The position numbers and the translations under genes are program-made. Of a stretch of DNA of 64,000 bases, positions 1 through 10,735 are shown piece after piece. The notes beneath the pieces were generated by a model. The model saw only the letters and a program-made list of their open reading frames with translations. It had not been told where the DNA came from and did no database searches. How positions within the stretch are numbered: position 1 is the stretch's first letter; each line of letters begins with the position of its first letter. This DNA is from Cyathus striatus (lineage: Eukaryota > Basidiomycota > Agaricomycetes > Agaricales > Nidulariaceae), in NCBI GenBank assembly GCA_025738555.1, contig JAOVFP010000012.1:930001-994000 (forward strand), read 5' to 3'.

Positions 1-57
1 GCGGACGCTAGACCCGGAGGACATTGAAGTATCCTCAAAGACCATACTATGCATTAT
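1..57 (-). CDS. Exon of Helitron-split host gene, downstream part
   Basis: Reading the minus strand from 57 down to 1 gives an open frame with no stop that runs off the window edge. It is preceded by a CAG splice acceptor (58-60). This frame (phase 0) continues that of the minus-strand exon ending at 16326 on the far side of the Helitron. If the Helitron is removed, positions 58-72 and 16283-16325 join into a 58-base intron with GT..AG ends. The encoded piece ends in a Ser/Gly-rich stretch (SSGSSVR). The product is not recognised. It resembles short basidiomycete hypothetical proteins with a 'KW-[ED]-DF' segment, a resemblance recalled from memory and not searched. Confidence 0.45.
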   Translation of the reverse strand, partial: MMHSMVFEDTSMSSGSSVR

Positions 58-72
58 CTGTGAGAATGCATA

Positions 73-1020
73 TCTATATTATAAGGGCGCTGTGGATTTT
101 CCTGCAATCTGATTGGCTGGCAGGGGTTGCCTCTTTTGTGAGGTGGGATGCTCCGGCGTTTGAGTCACTTTTCCAGAAATGTAATTGGCTGGCGGTGCTT
201 TGCCTCGCCGCGAATGGGATCATTGTTGACGGCAATGAGGCCGCCTGAGTCCTGAGTGATGTGTCAGCTGTCGGCTGTGACGTGACACTTACAGTTAGCC
301 GCGAGGGCGCGTCGCGTCGTTGTTCACACTGTTTCGCTGGCCCTCTTTTTCCTTTGTACTTCGCCACTTGTACGGAAACTCAGGTTTCCAGAGTTTTCTG
401 TGTTGTATATTCACCGTTTATGGCTTGATTGCTACATTCTGTTAGAAAAACTGGCTATGCCGTACGTTTCTTCAGCTATGTGGTGATTTGGCCTATGAGT
501 GTTTAGTCTTGTGGCGGTCTCGCAATCCCACTCTTCCATTCAATCTCTATCTCCGATCCTCTTTGGTTCTCTTCAGGCATACAGACGATTCAACTTCTAC
601 CTCGACACTTTGCAAGTAAACTCTGATTGACTCAGAGTTCTTCTGGCCTCTCTCAATGTAATCAAGTTTATTGGTGGAAGAGGGTTAAAGGGGAGGTTTT
701 GGCAGGTCAGCACGTAATATCCAAATTTCTGCTTAACGGATTGTGATTGTTCTGCATTCCAAATTCTTTGTAATATGATGCAAAGTGTCTTGGATAATCG
801 TTTATTGTTAGAGCTTGCCGACAATAGGATTAATAATGAACATGACTTTGATCTTACTCATTTTCAAACATTATATAAATGTTTCCATTCGATAACTTCT
901 TTACATTGATTCACGGTAATTGCTGCCTTGATATTTGAAATGGGAAACAATCACTCCATGTAAGCAGCAGATTCTATAATGATTTCTGGGAACATTTATG
1001 AATACGTTTTCACAGAATTG
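73..1020. other. Helitron 5' region, gene start unresolved
   Basis: No confident exon was found here. Two ATTGG (inverted CCAAT) boxes lie at about 111 and 182, and a GC-rich stretch covers about 290-330. A short open frame starting with ATGATG near 775 could encode the N-terminus of the Rep/helicase protein, but splice junctions linking it to the clear coding sequence from about 1021 could not be fixed. The first coding exon and promoter of the Helitron gene probably lie here. Confidence 0.4.
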
Positions 1021-1118
1021 AACGTGTGGAACTACCTAATGGTAGTTCTATAACTACCAGTAATCTGTCATCAGCATCGTGTCCCCCAACAACAAACCAG
1101 ATACCTATTGCCTCACAG

Positions 1119-1884
1119 TGTTATATCCATGTCCGGATACATCGTGCCGACGTTCCCACGTGACCTTCTAACATACCCGGTCCGTTCCCGGAATGTACCC
1201 GCTTCGGGTTTACACTTCCCGACGTTCCCGCCCGGGAACGTACCCGGAACCCGTCGGGTTTTCTATCGGGTATCCCGGATACGTACTTTCTCTTATGACG
1301 GCCTCACCGCGTCATCATTCTATTACTCCTCTCTTCCATTCCTACTTATACGTTTCATTATGGCCTTTGTAGATTAGTTCCTTATTCTTCATTCTGAGCG
1401 CGTCATTTGCGCCCCTACTCCGCTTTGCCAAGACTTCATTTCCTACTTACTCCTTTGACTTGTCCTTTGTATAATACTTCTACATTCGTATCTGCAGGTC
1501 CCTACTTAGTATAAGTAGTCTTCCAGATGTAATAGGTAGTCTTTAGTATTCGTATCAACTCTGTACACTTTCTTCCTACTCTAAGTTCCGAAACCCGCTC
1601 CGGGTTTTCCTTCGGGTTTCTCTCCCGCTACCTAGTGTAGTGGCGAAGCCTTCTCTTATACTCTAGAACGTCTTCCTTTGTTACATATCATCTTACTCGA
1701 AATACGAACCATTCCCTGGGGATATCCAGGCGGCGCAGCACACAAGCTGAAGCCACGGTTCTTTCCGCACTCCCGCTCTACGTTTCCGCACCCGTACTCA
1801 CTTCGGGTTTCCGTTATAGTTCTCCCACACCCTCCGGGTGTCTTCGCAACCACTTCTAAGCAGGAAGAGAATCGGTACGTAACA
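1119..1884 (+). mobile_element. Solo LTR of Ty3/gypsy family
   Basis: This 766-base copy is nearly identical to the two LTRs of the 3343-11501 element but lies in the opposite orientation. It starts TGTTATATCC and ends TACGTAACA, with the usual TG..CA ends. Direct repeats CACAG flank it at 1114-1118 and 1885-1889. No internal sequence is present, so it is a solo LTR left by recombination between the two LTRs of a full insertion. Within it TATAAG (1510-1515) lies about 30-35 bases before AGTATTCGTAT (1545-1555), the probable transcript start. It interrupts a Helitron exon. Confidence 0.93.
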
Positions 1885-3337
1885 CACAGTCATCTGAGAA
1901 TGAGCGGGGCACGAGAAGTCAGTCCCAACACATCAGGACCAGGACAACAAACTCATTGACTCCATGCAGTTCCTGTAAGCAATTTTATTCGAAGTTTAAT
2001 GCTGTAATATTGACTTTGTCATTTCAACACAGCTACCTCGATTTCAGGTTTTACTGAAGCTCAGGCATTATCCCGACAACGAACACGTACAGCTAATGAA
2101 CAAGACACATTTAGACTTCAACAACGTCGCTTACCTTCCATGCATGTTGGTAACAATTCATTGAATATTGTCAACAGCAATACAGGTGTTCCATGCCTAC
2201 GACCACTACTACCAGCTGAAAACTCTTCACATGAGAATATGGATGACAATAATGTACTAGAGCATGGTGAGTTTACTGGTTTCAAGTATCTTTGAATCAC
2301 ATCTGAACATTGTCACAGTACGAACAAATATATCCCTTGAAATTCAAGCAAGACCCCAGTATCATTACCGAACATATCAAACTCGCTTACACAGACGACT
2401 TCATGACTTAGCTACCATGTCCATAGCTCGCAGGCCAAAATGGCCTATGCAAAGTCCATTATTTCTTGCTGGTTGTGTTCCTTATGTGGAACCTTCTGCT
2501 ATCCCTGTACACGATCTAGGTACAATGAATGTTGAATGTCCATATTGTCATGCTCTCCACTGGGCTGCAGAAAGAACTAGCAATTCAATGACATTTAAAA
2601 TTTGTTGTAATCATGGCAAGATTATACTGCCATATCTACGAAAACCACCTGAAGATCTTTTACATCTTTACAGTGGGTTAACGACTCAAAGTAACCAATT
2701 CCTTCGACAGATTCGTCGATATAATGCAGCTTTATCTTTCACATCCCTTGGCATCAAACAAGATAATACAATTAATGATGGGTCTGCACCTTGGGTATTT
2801 CGGATTCATGGTCAGCTTGCACACAGAACATCTGCATTAGTTCCAAGTGGAGAACAAGAACCATTGTATGCTCAGCTATACCTCTATGATCCTGATTACG
2901 CTCACAGCCAACGAATGAATAACAATCATAGTTTCTTGCGTTCAGATACTCTTGCCCTCTTAGAAAATATATTGGCAGTAAACCACCAATATGCTACCAT
3001 TTACCGACATGCCTATGAAATTTTGGCAGAGTATCCAGACACTCCTGATATTGAAATTCGTCTTCGAGTTGTACCAGGACTTGACAGACGTCGATACAAT
3101 TTGCCTGGTGTTAATGAGGTGGCAATGATAATGCCAAATGATGGATCTGCCAGAGAGTATCGTGATATTATTGTTCGCAAATGTTCACCTAATGGACAAC
3201 TATATCGTATTCATGAAGGACATCCTGCCTATACACCACTACTCTATGTTGTAATGTTCCCTTTCGGTGAAAATGGATGGTACAAAGAGATACGTTCTCT
3301 GAGTACTGGACAACAAGTTAGTCTCACTTGCTACACA

Positions 3338-3342
3338 GCATT
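3338..3342. repeat. Target-site duplication GCATT, left copy
   Basis: Five bases, GCATT, lie directly beside the LTR boundary and recur at 11502-11506. In the Helitron gene they encode part of the Thr-Ala-Phe stretch where the reading frame resumes beyond the element. Confidence 0.95.
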
Positions 3343-4108
3343 TGTTACGTACCGATTCTCTTCCTGTTTAGAAGTGGTTGCGAAGACACCCGGAGGGTGT
3401 GGGAGAACTATAACGGAAACCCGAAGTGAGTACGGGTGCGGGAACGTAGAGCGGAAGTGCGGAAAGAACCGTGGCTTCAGCTTGTGTGCTGCGCCGCCTG
3501 GATATCCCCAGGGAATGGTTCGTATTTCGAGGAAGATGATATGTAACCAAGGAAGACGTTCCAGAGTATAAGAGAAGGCTTCGCCACTACACTAGGTAGT
3601 GGGAGAGAAACTCGAAGGAAAACCCGGAGCGGGTTTCAGAACTTAGAGTAGGAAGAAAGTGTACAGAGTTGATACGAATACTAAAGACTACCTATTACAT
3701 CTGGAAGACTACTTATACTAAGTAGGAACCTGTAGATACGAATGTAGAAGTATTATACAAAGGACAAGTCAAAGGAGTAAGTAGGAAATGAAGTCTTGGC
3801 AAAGCGGAGTAGGGGCGCAAATGACGCGCTCAGAATGAAGAATAAGGAACTAATCTACAAAGGCCATAATGAAACGTATAAGTAGGAATGGAAGGGAGGA
3901 GTAATAGAATGATGACGCGGTGAGGCCGTCATAAGAGAAAGTACGTATCCGGGATACCCGATAGAAAACCCGACGGGTTCCGGGTACGTTCCCGGGCGGG
4001 AACGTCGGGAAGTGTAAACCCGAAGCGGGTACGTTCCGGGAACGGACCGGGTATGTTGGAAGGTCACGTGGGAACGTCGGCACGATGTATCCGGACACGG
4101 ATATAACA
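3343..4108 (-). repeat. 3' LTR of the chromovirus
   Basis: This is the downstream LTR of the minus-strand element. It is the same length as the 5' LTR (766 bases), with TG..CA ends in element orientation. Two single-base differences from the 5' LTR were seen (T at 3612 against C at 11005; G at 3817 against A at 11210). The LTR is rich in CCCG/CGGG palindromes, for example GTTCCCG-CC-CGGGAAC. Confidence 0.95.
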
Positions 4109-4124
4109 GTATCCCCCTTTTAGG
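4109..4124 (-). other. Polypurine tract of the chromovirus
   Basis: On the minus strand, AAAAGGGGG lies a few bases before the 3' LTR edge. That is the position and composition of a plus-strand DNA primer in LTR elements. Confidence 0.7.
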
Positions 4125-4149
4125 GCCGAGCCCACGAGGTCATACTGTG

Positions 4150-4250
4150 TGCGAGAATATATAACTAAAAATAATACAAGAAATCCTATTGGTCAGTAGA
4201 TGTTCAAATAAGAGAACAAGAGCGCATCTGATTCCTTTCTAACCCCCATC
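4150..4250 (+). promoter_or_regulatory. Likely promoter of the antisense element gene
   Basis: This is an AT-rich stretch between the polypurine tract and the ATG at 4251. ATATATAACTAAAAATA (about 4157-4173) looks like a TATA region. An ATTGG (inverted CCAAT) lies at about 4188 and a pyrimidine-rich stretch just before the ATG. The composition differs sharply from the GC-rich LTR. The assignment is inferred from position. Confidence 0.4.
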
Positions 4251-5375
4251 ATGGATAAGAGTGTCAATCTAGCAAATATTTCTTCGGAAGATTATGCTGC
4301 TTTCCTAGCCTATCGTGCGGCCAACCAACAGTCAGAAAATTCGACTCCAGCATCCCGGAGTAGTTCCGGAAAGCCGAGACCAAAGCCGAGGCCTATAAAT
4401 CCGGCTCCAAGGCGGGAGAACGCCGCGTACGTAGCTGTTCCACCGGCAACACTTCCCTCTGTTCGTTCCGGGACGGCGGCAAATGCGGTTACGCCGCGGG
4501 TCGTAAATCCGACGGAGACGAGTGTCGGGAGTGGGTCGGAAGCGTCGGGAGACGTGACGGGTTCTGGATATGAGGCGGAAAGTGGTGGAAACATAGGAAA
4601 TAGTAAGGGTAAGGGTACAGATGATTCTGGGGAGCCAAAGGAACTACGATACTATCATGATGTGCCTTGCATAAACTGTCAGGATCGGGGAACTGAGTGT
4701 TATCGCTTGAGGGAGTCAAACAGGTGAGTAAAACATGATTATCGGTCTGTATAGTTTATAGGAACTCCCTGTAGTGCTTGCGTTGCTTGCGGGGTGCTTA
4801 AGGGAAAATGTTCCCTTAGCACTCGAGGCCGGAACAAAGCCGGAACAAGTCCCGTTCCATCCGGTCCTTCGGAACACTCGGATACTCACATGGGTCCCCC
4901 ATCCGTTGCGCCATCTCGCCAGTCGTCTCGTCAAAGCATGAAGCGGGCTCGGATCGACGACACGGATGATGAGTTGATCCGTCCTTCATCCGCAGTAGCG
5001 GGTCCATCGTTCCGATCCTCTAGTGCAAACGATTCTGCTAATCTGGTCTCCTTGTCCACTTCCATGAATGTCGCAACATCCATCCTAAGCGCGATGCGGC
5101 TGCAGAACGATACTATCATCTCTTTGCAAAGGGAGATGATCACTCAACTCGGAAACCTCGCGGATACCAATCGTAAAGTGGTAGGCGAACTTGGTAAGTT
5201 GTCGCGAGTAGTTGCCGAAGTATCCAAGCACGTCGTCCATGTTTCCAACATCGAAACCCTGCTCGCGGAACGCCTCCGGGATCCGGATGCGTACGAGGAA
5301 GTTGTTACGGGTTCCGGGATTGCGTCGGAAGGTGAAGTAGGAGCTCGGGTCGAGTCGCAGACGCAGAGGGAGTGA
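4251..5375 (+). CDS. Antisense Zn2Cys6-type protein in LTR element
   Basis: The gene has two exons, 4251-4723 and 4775-5375, joined by a 51-base GT..AG intron, and totals 1,074 coding bases for 357 residues. It lies inside the LTR element but on the strand opposite gag-pol, between the integrase end and the 3' LTR. The spliced product has six cysteines spaced C-x2-C-x6-C-x9-C-x2-C-x6-C, the spacing of the fungal Zn(II)2Cys6 binuclear cluster, with the intron in the loop between the halves. The N-terminal 130 residues are Ser/Pro/Gly-rich. A basic stretch (MKRARIDD) precedes a helical, probably coiled-coil region (about residues 240-310). A DNA-binding role is inferred only from the cysteine spacing. 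Unlike gag-pol, it has no frame break. It could be an accessory gene of the element or a captured host gene. Confidence 0.75.
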
Positions 5376-5499
5376 TGGAAATGATCGTAACACGTTACCA
5401 AAGTTCTAATGTACTTGTATCTCGCTTTTTGGTTGTTATTCGTTGTTTTTGGTTTTTGTATAAGGTGAAACTGCAAGCGGATAATAAGTAACGTGAAAA

Positions 5500-8400
5500 T
5501 TAAGAAATAGGAGTAGGCCCGGGCTTATCCGGATAACGGGAGTGGAACTCTTCAATGATATCCGTAGCGTGTTCCAGTTCCGTGGCCGGAAGCCATGAAA
5601 ACTCTTCATCGGTCCCTTCATACCCTAGCCAGCGTACATAGTACCTCAGTTTGCAACGCAAACGACGATCCAGTTTAGAGTCCAAGATTTCCGAGACCTC
5701 GTATTCAATATCACCATCAACCTGGACAGGTGGTGGTGGAGGAATAATGCGATCTGGGATAGTATTTTCAGTATTGGGTTCAAGCATGGATACATGGAAT
5801 ACTGGGTGGACTGCACGAAATTGTTCTGGAAGGCGCAAGGTACGCGAATGCGATCCGGCAAGTGCGATGACTTCAAAAGGTCCTAGGAACTTTTCTGCAA
5901 GTTTCCGGGATGGTCGGGTTGTCCGGAAGTACTCGGCTTTAACGTATACCTTTGTCCCGACAGGGAATGCGGGTGCGGGTTTGCGACGCGCATCGGCGGG
6001 TGCTTGATAACGTTTCTGTGCACTGAGTATTTCGGTCCGAAGCATCTCGTGAAGTTCCTCGAGGTTTACTGCGAAGTGCCGTGCACGAGCGGAAGTGAGA
6101 TCACGTTCCGGATGTATCGCAAGGTTCGGGTGATAACCCTTGTTTGCGTAGAACGGTGAAATTCCTGTGGTTGCGCTCGGTGCATTATTGTAAGCAAATT
6201 CAGCAAGAGGTAAAAGATCACACCAGTTATCCTGCTGGTAGTTGCAGTAGGCCCGAAGGTATTGTTCCAGAGTTTGGTTTGTGCGTTCCGTTTGGCCGTC
6301 GCCTTCGGGATGATAACCCGAGGTGAAATGTAAAGTGATGTCGAGGGCCGTACCGAGGAGCGGAAGAAATGTGACACAAACTCGGAACCACGATCGGAAG
6401 TGATGTGTTCCGGGACTCCGTGCTTGGAAAAGACATGAAGTACAAATAGAAGCGCAAGGTCGGAAGAAGAGCAAGTGGTATGAGTGGGAATGAAGATAGA
6501 CTGCTTGGAGAAACGATCCACGATAACGAGTATAGAATCATACTTGGAAGCCGATGATTTTGGAAGTTGATCTATGAAATCCATAGATATCGAATGCCAT
6601 GGGCGTCCGGGAACCGGAAGTTGTTTCAGGGTTCCGTACGGGCGGTGGCGCTGTGGTTTAGAACGCATGCAAGTATTACAAGACTTACAATAGTCCTTTA
6701 CAAACGTCCGTATAAGCGGCCAAGTATATTCGCGTCGAATTAGCTCGAGGGTCTTGTTCTGTCCAAGGTGTCCTGAAAGCGGGTGGTCGTGTTTGTACTG
6801 TAAAACCCGAAGCCGAAGGGTTCCGGAGTCCGGAACATAGATCCGGTTATCTAGACGGAGGAAACCGTCCGGGGTTACAGTCCAACGATTCTCGGGAGTC
6901 CGCATTCGGATAACTGCGACCGGGTCATTAGGGAGAGCTGATAATATGTCAGTATGTAACTGTTCAATGTCCATGATGATACTAGCGCGAAGAGCAGGTA
7001 CAATAAGTGAGGTTGCTCGGAGAGAAGTGATAAGCTGTTCCTGGGTGAACACTGGACGATAGTTATGCGGATTGACCTTAGCGTAGTCGCTATCCCCCTC
7101 TTTAGGGTAGACGTCCCATCGTCTAGTCAGAGCATCCGGCTTCGCCCCGAGTTTTCCGGGTCGAAAGCGGATCACTAGATTGAACTGGGAAAGATACTCG
7201 GACCATCGGGCTTGTCGTCGGGACAAGATCTTGGTTGTGGAAAAGTATTCCAAGTTCTTGTGGTCTGTGACGACATCGATGGGTGAACCGGAACCTTCCA
7301 GGTAATGACGCCAGACTTGGAATGCTTCGAAGATAGCAAGCAATTCCTTGTCGTGGGTGTCGTAGTTTAACTCGGGAGGTGTAAAGGTTCGTGAGTGGAA
7401 AGCGATAGGGTGAATCTCGCCATCATCGGAAACTATAGACAGGATAGCAGCCAACGCGTAATCCGAAGCGTCGGTTTCCACGATGAGCTGCTTGTCGGGA
7501 ACCCAATGGGTAAGAATGGGTGCCGACGTGAAAGCGTCCTTAAGTTCAGTGAAAGCGGAACGGCATTTTTCCGAGAAGTTCCACGGATTACCCTTCCGGG
7601 TAAGGCGGGTGAGCGGAACAACTATGTCGGAATAGTTGTATATAAAACGCCGATAGAAATTAGCGAACCCAAGGAAGGATTGAATGTCTTTTACTTTCCT
7701 TGGTTCCGGCCATTCTTGAATAGTCTTCACCTTTGTTGGAGACATGGTGAGACCGTTGGGCGATAGTATATATCCGAGATATTCCACGGATTCGAGTGGA
7801 ACTCACACTTATCGCGCGCGTACAACCCGTGCTTCCGGAGTCGACGCCAAACTTCCCTGACATGTTGGCGATGTTGCGCAAGGTTATCAGAGTATATAAG
7901 GATGTCATCCAAATAAACTATGACGCACACATCAAGAAGGTCTTTGAAAACATCGTTCATGAAGCGTTGGAAACCGCGGGTGCATTGGAAAGTCCGAAGG
8001 GCATGACTAGCCATTCAAAGGATCCATAGCGAGTCCGGAAAGCGGTTTTCCATTCATCGTCCTCAGCAATGCGGACCAGGTGGTACGCATGACGCAGGTC
8101 GATCTTGGTGTAGATACGGGCGCGACGGGGACTGTCGAGCAAATCTGAAATGAGTGGCAAAGGATAACGATCCTTTTTAGAAATAGCGTTCAACCCGCGG
8201 AAATCCACACAAAGCCGAAGCGATCCGTCCTTCTTGCGGACAAAAGGACGGGAGCCCCGTGCGGAGAGCGTGAAGGTTGAATAAATCCGATCCGGATATG
8301 TTCATCGATGAATTCCCGAAGAGCGGAAAGCTCGGATTGGGAAAGGGAATAGATCCGACCTACAGGAGGTGAAGCACCTTCTTCTAGGTTGATCTTTAAG

Positions 8401-9198
8401 TCGTAGGGACGGTGAGGGGCAAGTGTATCTGCCCGGGACTTGCTAAATACATCAGCAAACTCGTGATACTCAGACGGTATTGAAGAGAGATCCGGAGCTT
8501 CCTCTGGATTGAGGGCAGCGGCGGAAGCGACAGCACCAAGCTGGATACGGAAAGTCTGTGCTCCTCTAAACGGCATGCACGCGAGAAGGCGGCACCGTTT
8601 ATTAGCGAAATGCTAGGAGGAGGTGGCAGAGACTCATCAGAGGTGACCGGAGATGGATCCTCGGAAGCGGAACCTGGTTCCGAGATCCCGGATTTGAGCG
8701 GAAGTTGCTCGGAAGTGTCTGGAGTCCGGAATGTTAATGAGCCCGATACCCAGTCAATCAACGGATTGAAGCGGGTGAGCCAATTGTATCCTAGGACTGC
8801 AGAACACACGGAATCAAGAGGTGTCACATAGAGTTCAACTGTAATACATTCACCGGTAGGGAATAGTACAGGCAGTGTAACGAACTCGGTTATAACATGA
8901 TTGGTGGTGCCATCGAAAAGTCTGAGAGCGATAGGTGGAGTAGGTGAGGTAGGAATAGCATGTGTCCGAACGAAAGATGAATCCATAAAACAATGGGTAG
9001 AACCCGAATCGACTAGAGCGCTATATGAAACTGTACAGGGTGTAGGGAGAGCATGGATGGTACTACAAAGTGGAATATGAAGGGCATTGGGGTCGGAAAG
9101 AGCGGAAGCGTTGAGTCTTACCTGCATCGGCTGCGCACAAGGGGGAACAACGCGGTCCTCGGCTTGTGTGGTGTCCAGAGGACCGCTCCCTATTTTTT
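5500..9198 (-). pseudogene. pol: Ty3/gypsy pol polyprotein, frameshifted
   Basis: Read on the minus strand, domains run in chromovirus order. Aspartic protease comes first (VDSGSTHCF, about 9010). Reverse transcriptase follows (about 8450-7700, with MPFGLSNAP and [11 protein letters not shown]), then RNase H (VETDASDYA; about 7500-7200). The integrase has an HHCC zinc finger (about 6790-6660) and a D,D..E core (SMDFIDQLP, TSDRGSEF, DGQTERTNQ). Last is a chromodomain (about 5690-5530, YYVRWLGYEGTDEEFSW). The frame changes near 8580, 8243, 7971, 7790 and 6356. Each shift has the same sign and is repaired by one extra base. Internal stops within each segment are otherwise absent, so this is either a recently broken copy or a copy with missing bases in the assembly. 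Confidence 0.92.
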
Positions 9199-10699
9199 CG
9201 AACCCGAAGCCGGGTTGGAAAGAGGCGCGGACCTGCGGGTCGAGGGACCCGCAGAAGCCGACGTAGGAGCCGAAGCGGATATTCCGGATGCCCGGGCTCT
9301 AGCCGCGGAAGAGGCAGAGCGGGGACATTCTTTGGCGCGATGCCCGGATTACCGCAGAACAAGCATAGATTGTTGTCCATGCGACGCTGACGTTCTTGTG
9401 GCAAAAGTTTGCCATCTCGACCAACCTTGTCATTCAATTCCGGCCTCCGCTGTTGGGGAGGCTGCGAGGAACGAGGTGGGTGACTACCAGCACGGTGGGG
9501 ATAACTCGGACGTGGCGCATATTGACCCGAAACGAGGCGGGAAGGCGCCGGGGTGACTGCGGAGCGGTTTGTAGTAGCTCTAACAGAGCTATCCGGAACC
9601 CGCGGACCCCGAGGCTGGTGGGATTCCCGCGTACGCTCGGACTGGCGTTCCCAGTACCGACTATCGATCCCTTGAGCTAGTTTAATCATCCCGCGCTTTG
9701 TGGTAGGTTTCCCAACATGAGAGATCTCATCCTTAATGCGACCCGGAAACCCGGAATAGAGTCGGTGGCATAAGGACTTATCATCCCAGTCGGTGCGCTG
9801 TGCAAGCCTGTTGAACTGTACAAGATACTTGGACAGTTTCTGTGAATCCTTCATAACGAGGACATCCAGATCATTCTCGGCATCCCCTTCCGGGTTCGCT
9901 AACCCGAAGTTATCCTCTAGCATGACGACGAAAACCTCCCAAGAGTGAAGGAACTCATCATCAGCATAGGGATTGGAGAGGGTCGGCATAACGAGCTGAA
10001 GCGCGGTATCCCGAAGATATGCGAGAGCGAAGTTGACTTGGGAGTGTCCATCCGAGTATTGGGAAGGATTATTCCGGAAGTAAATTTGGCATTGAGTAAT
10101 GAACTGCTCCAACTTCTCAGCACTGGAACCATCAAAAGTATCTGGCTTTTGAACGTTGCGTTCCCGACGTGTTCCCGATGTACCCCGGGCGGATTCCGCA
10201 ACTCTCAAAAGAGCTTCGGCAAGCCGGTCTTCCGGGAGTGGCGCGCAAGAGGTGTGCGCCTGGGATTGTCGACATCATCCTCATCACCATCATCCCCTGA
10301 GTCTGAGGATGGTGGAGACGGAGGATTGGGCTGAGAAGGAGGTGGAGGTGGCGGTCCAATGGTACCACCATCAGAGCCGTGACCCTCGGGAGTGTCCCGG
10401 TCTGCTGCGACTGTACCGTATGGCGGTGGAGTGCCATCCGGAGGAGCCTGAGCAGATCCGAGGTTCCCGGCTGCAGGAACAGAAAGTAGCTGAGCGGAAG
10501 TCGAGGGTGGACCCAGGAAAGTAGCACTAGGAGGTGGTGCTGGGCTGGGTGTAACCCGAGACGGTGTAGAAGGTAGAGAACCTGAAGTACTCCGTGGAGG
10601 CTGTTGCCTCGTAGCTGCACGGGTGGCACGAGCACCCACAGCATTGGTATGACTAGCGGTATGCGCTGTGCGAGTAACCGAAGTCCCAGTTGGAGCCAT
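9196..10699 (-). pseudogene. gag: Ty3/gypsy gag, frameshifted
   Basis: It starts at ATG 10699 with a long Thr/Ser/Pro-rich and then Asp/Glu-rich region. It shifts frame near 10240-10265 and continues into a capsid-like domain (PDTFDGSSAEKLEQFI, later SWEVFVVMLEDNFG). A basic, Pro-rich linker leads to a CCHC zinc knuckle beginning CLFCGNPG. The frame shifts again at about 9345, inside the knuckle; the His and last Cys are found one frame over. That frame ends in Lys-Lys-stop at an A6 run (9193-9198), where the pol frame begins one base back. This last step could be a programmed -1 frameshift or one more missing A. It encodes the structural protein of the virus-like particle. Confidence 0.85.
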
Positions 10700-10722
10700 G
10701 ATAAAGAGATATCCAAGGTATC

Positions 10723-10733
10723 AGTATTCGTAT
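10723..10733 (-). other. Putative self-priming primer-binding site
   Basis: On the minus strand, ATACGAATACT lies two bases inside the 5' LTR edge. It is the exact reverse complement of AGTATTCGTAT in the LTR (11065-11075 on this copy). That LTR motif lies about 30-35 bases after a TATAAG box, where the transcript should start. No clear match to a tRNA 3' end (TGG..) adjoins the LTR. This layout matches the Tf1/sushi group, in which the RNA 5' end primes reverse transcription. Confidence 0.6.
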
Positions 10734-10735
10734 AC

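Larger units (their letters stand above)
1021..3342 (+). pseudogene. Helitron Rep/helicase gene, N-terminal part
   Basis: This is the upstream part of the Helitron transposase gene. One exon runs from about 1021 to 1118 and resumes at 1890 after the solo LTR, ending at 1974. Then come exon 2033-2266 and a long exon from 2319. Introns 1975-2032 and 2267-2318 have GT..AG ends and keep frame. The protein has a polar region containing 'SRQRTRTANEQ'. It is followed by a Cys/His segment (CPYCHALHW, then CC) as seen at the start of Helitron proteins. It then enters the Helitron-like N-terminal domain. The last exon is cut at 3342 by the LTR element and resumes in frame at 11507. The five bases GCATT are present on both sides. 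Function in the intact family: nicking and rolling-circle transfer of the element. Confidence 0.75.

Noticed and set aside
3850..4098. Open frames repeated inside all three LTR copies
   Set aside because: They recur only because the LTR recurs and have no protein-like composition. They do not extend into internal sequence.
9193..9198. Programmed -1 frameshift between gag and pol at A6
   Set aside because: It was not adopted as a firm call. The step has the same sign as seven other breaks that cannot be programmed, and the heptamer does not fit the X-XXY-YYZ form in the gag frame.
9053..9556. Plus-strand open frame over gag
   Set aside because: It is antisense to the gag zinc-knuckle and protease region, GC-rich, and has no motif or splice structure. 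It is a shadow of coding sequence.
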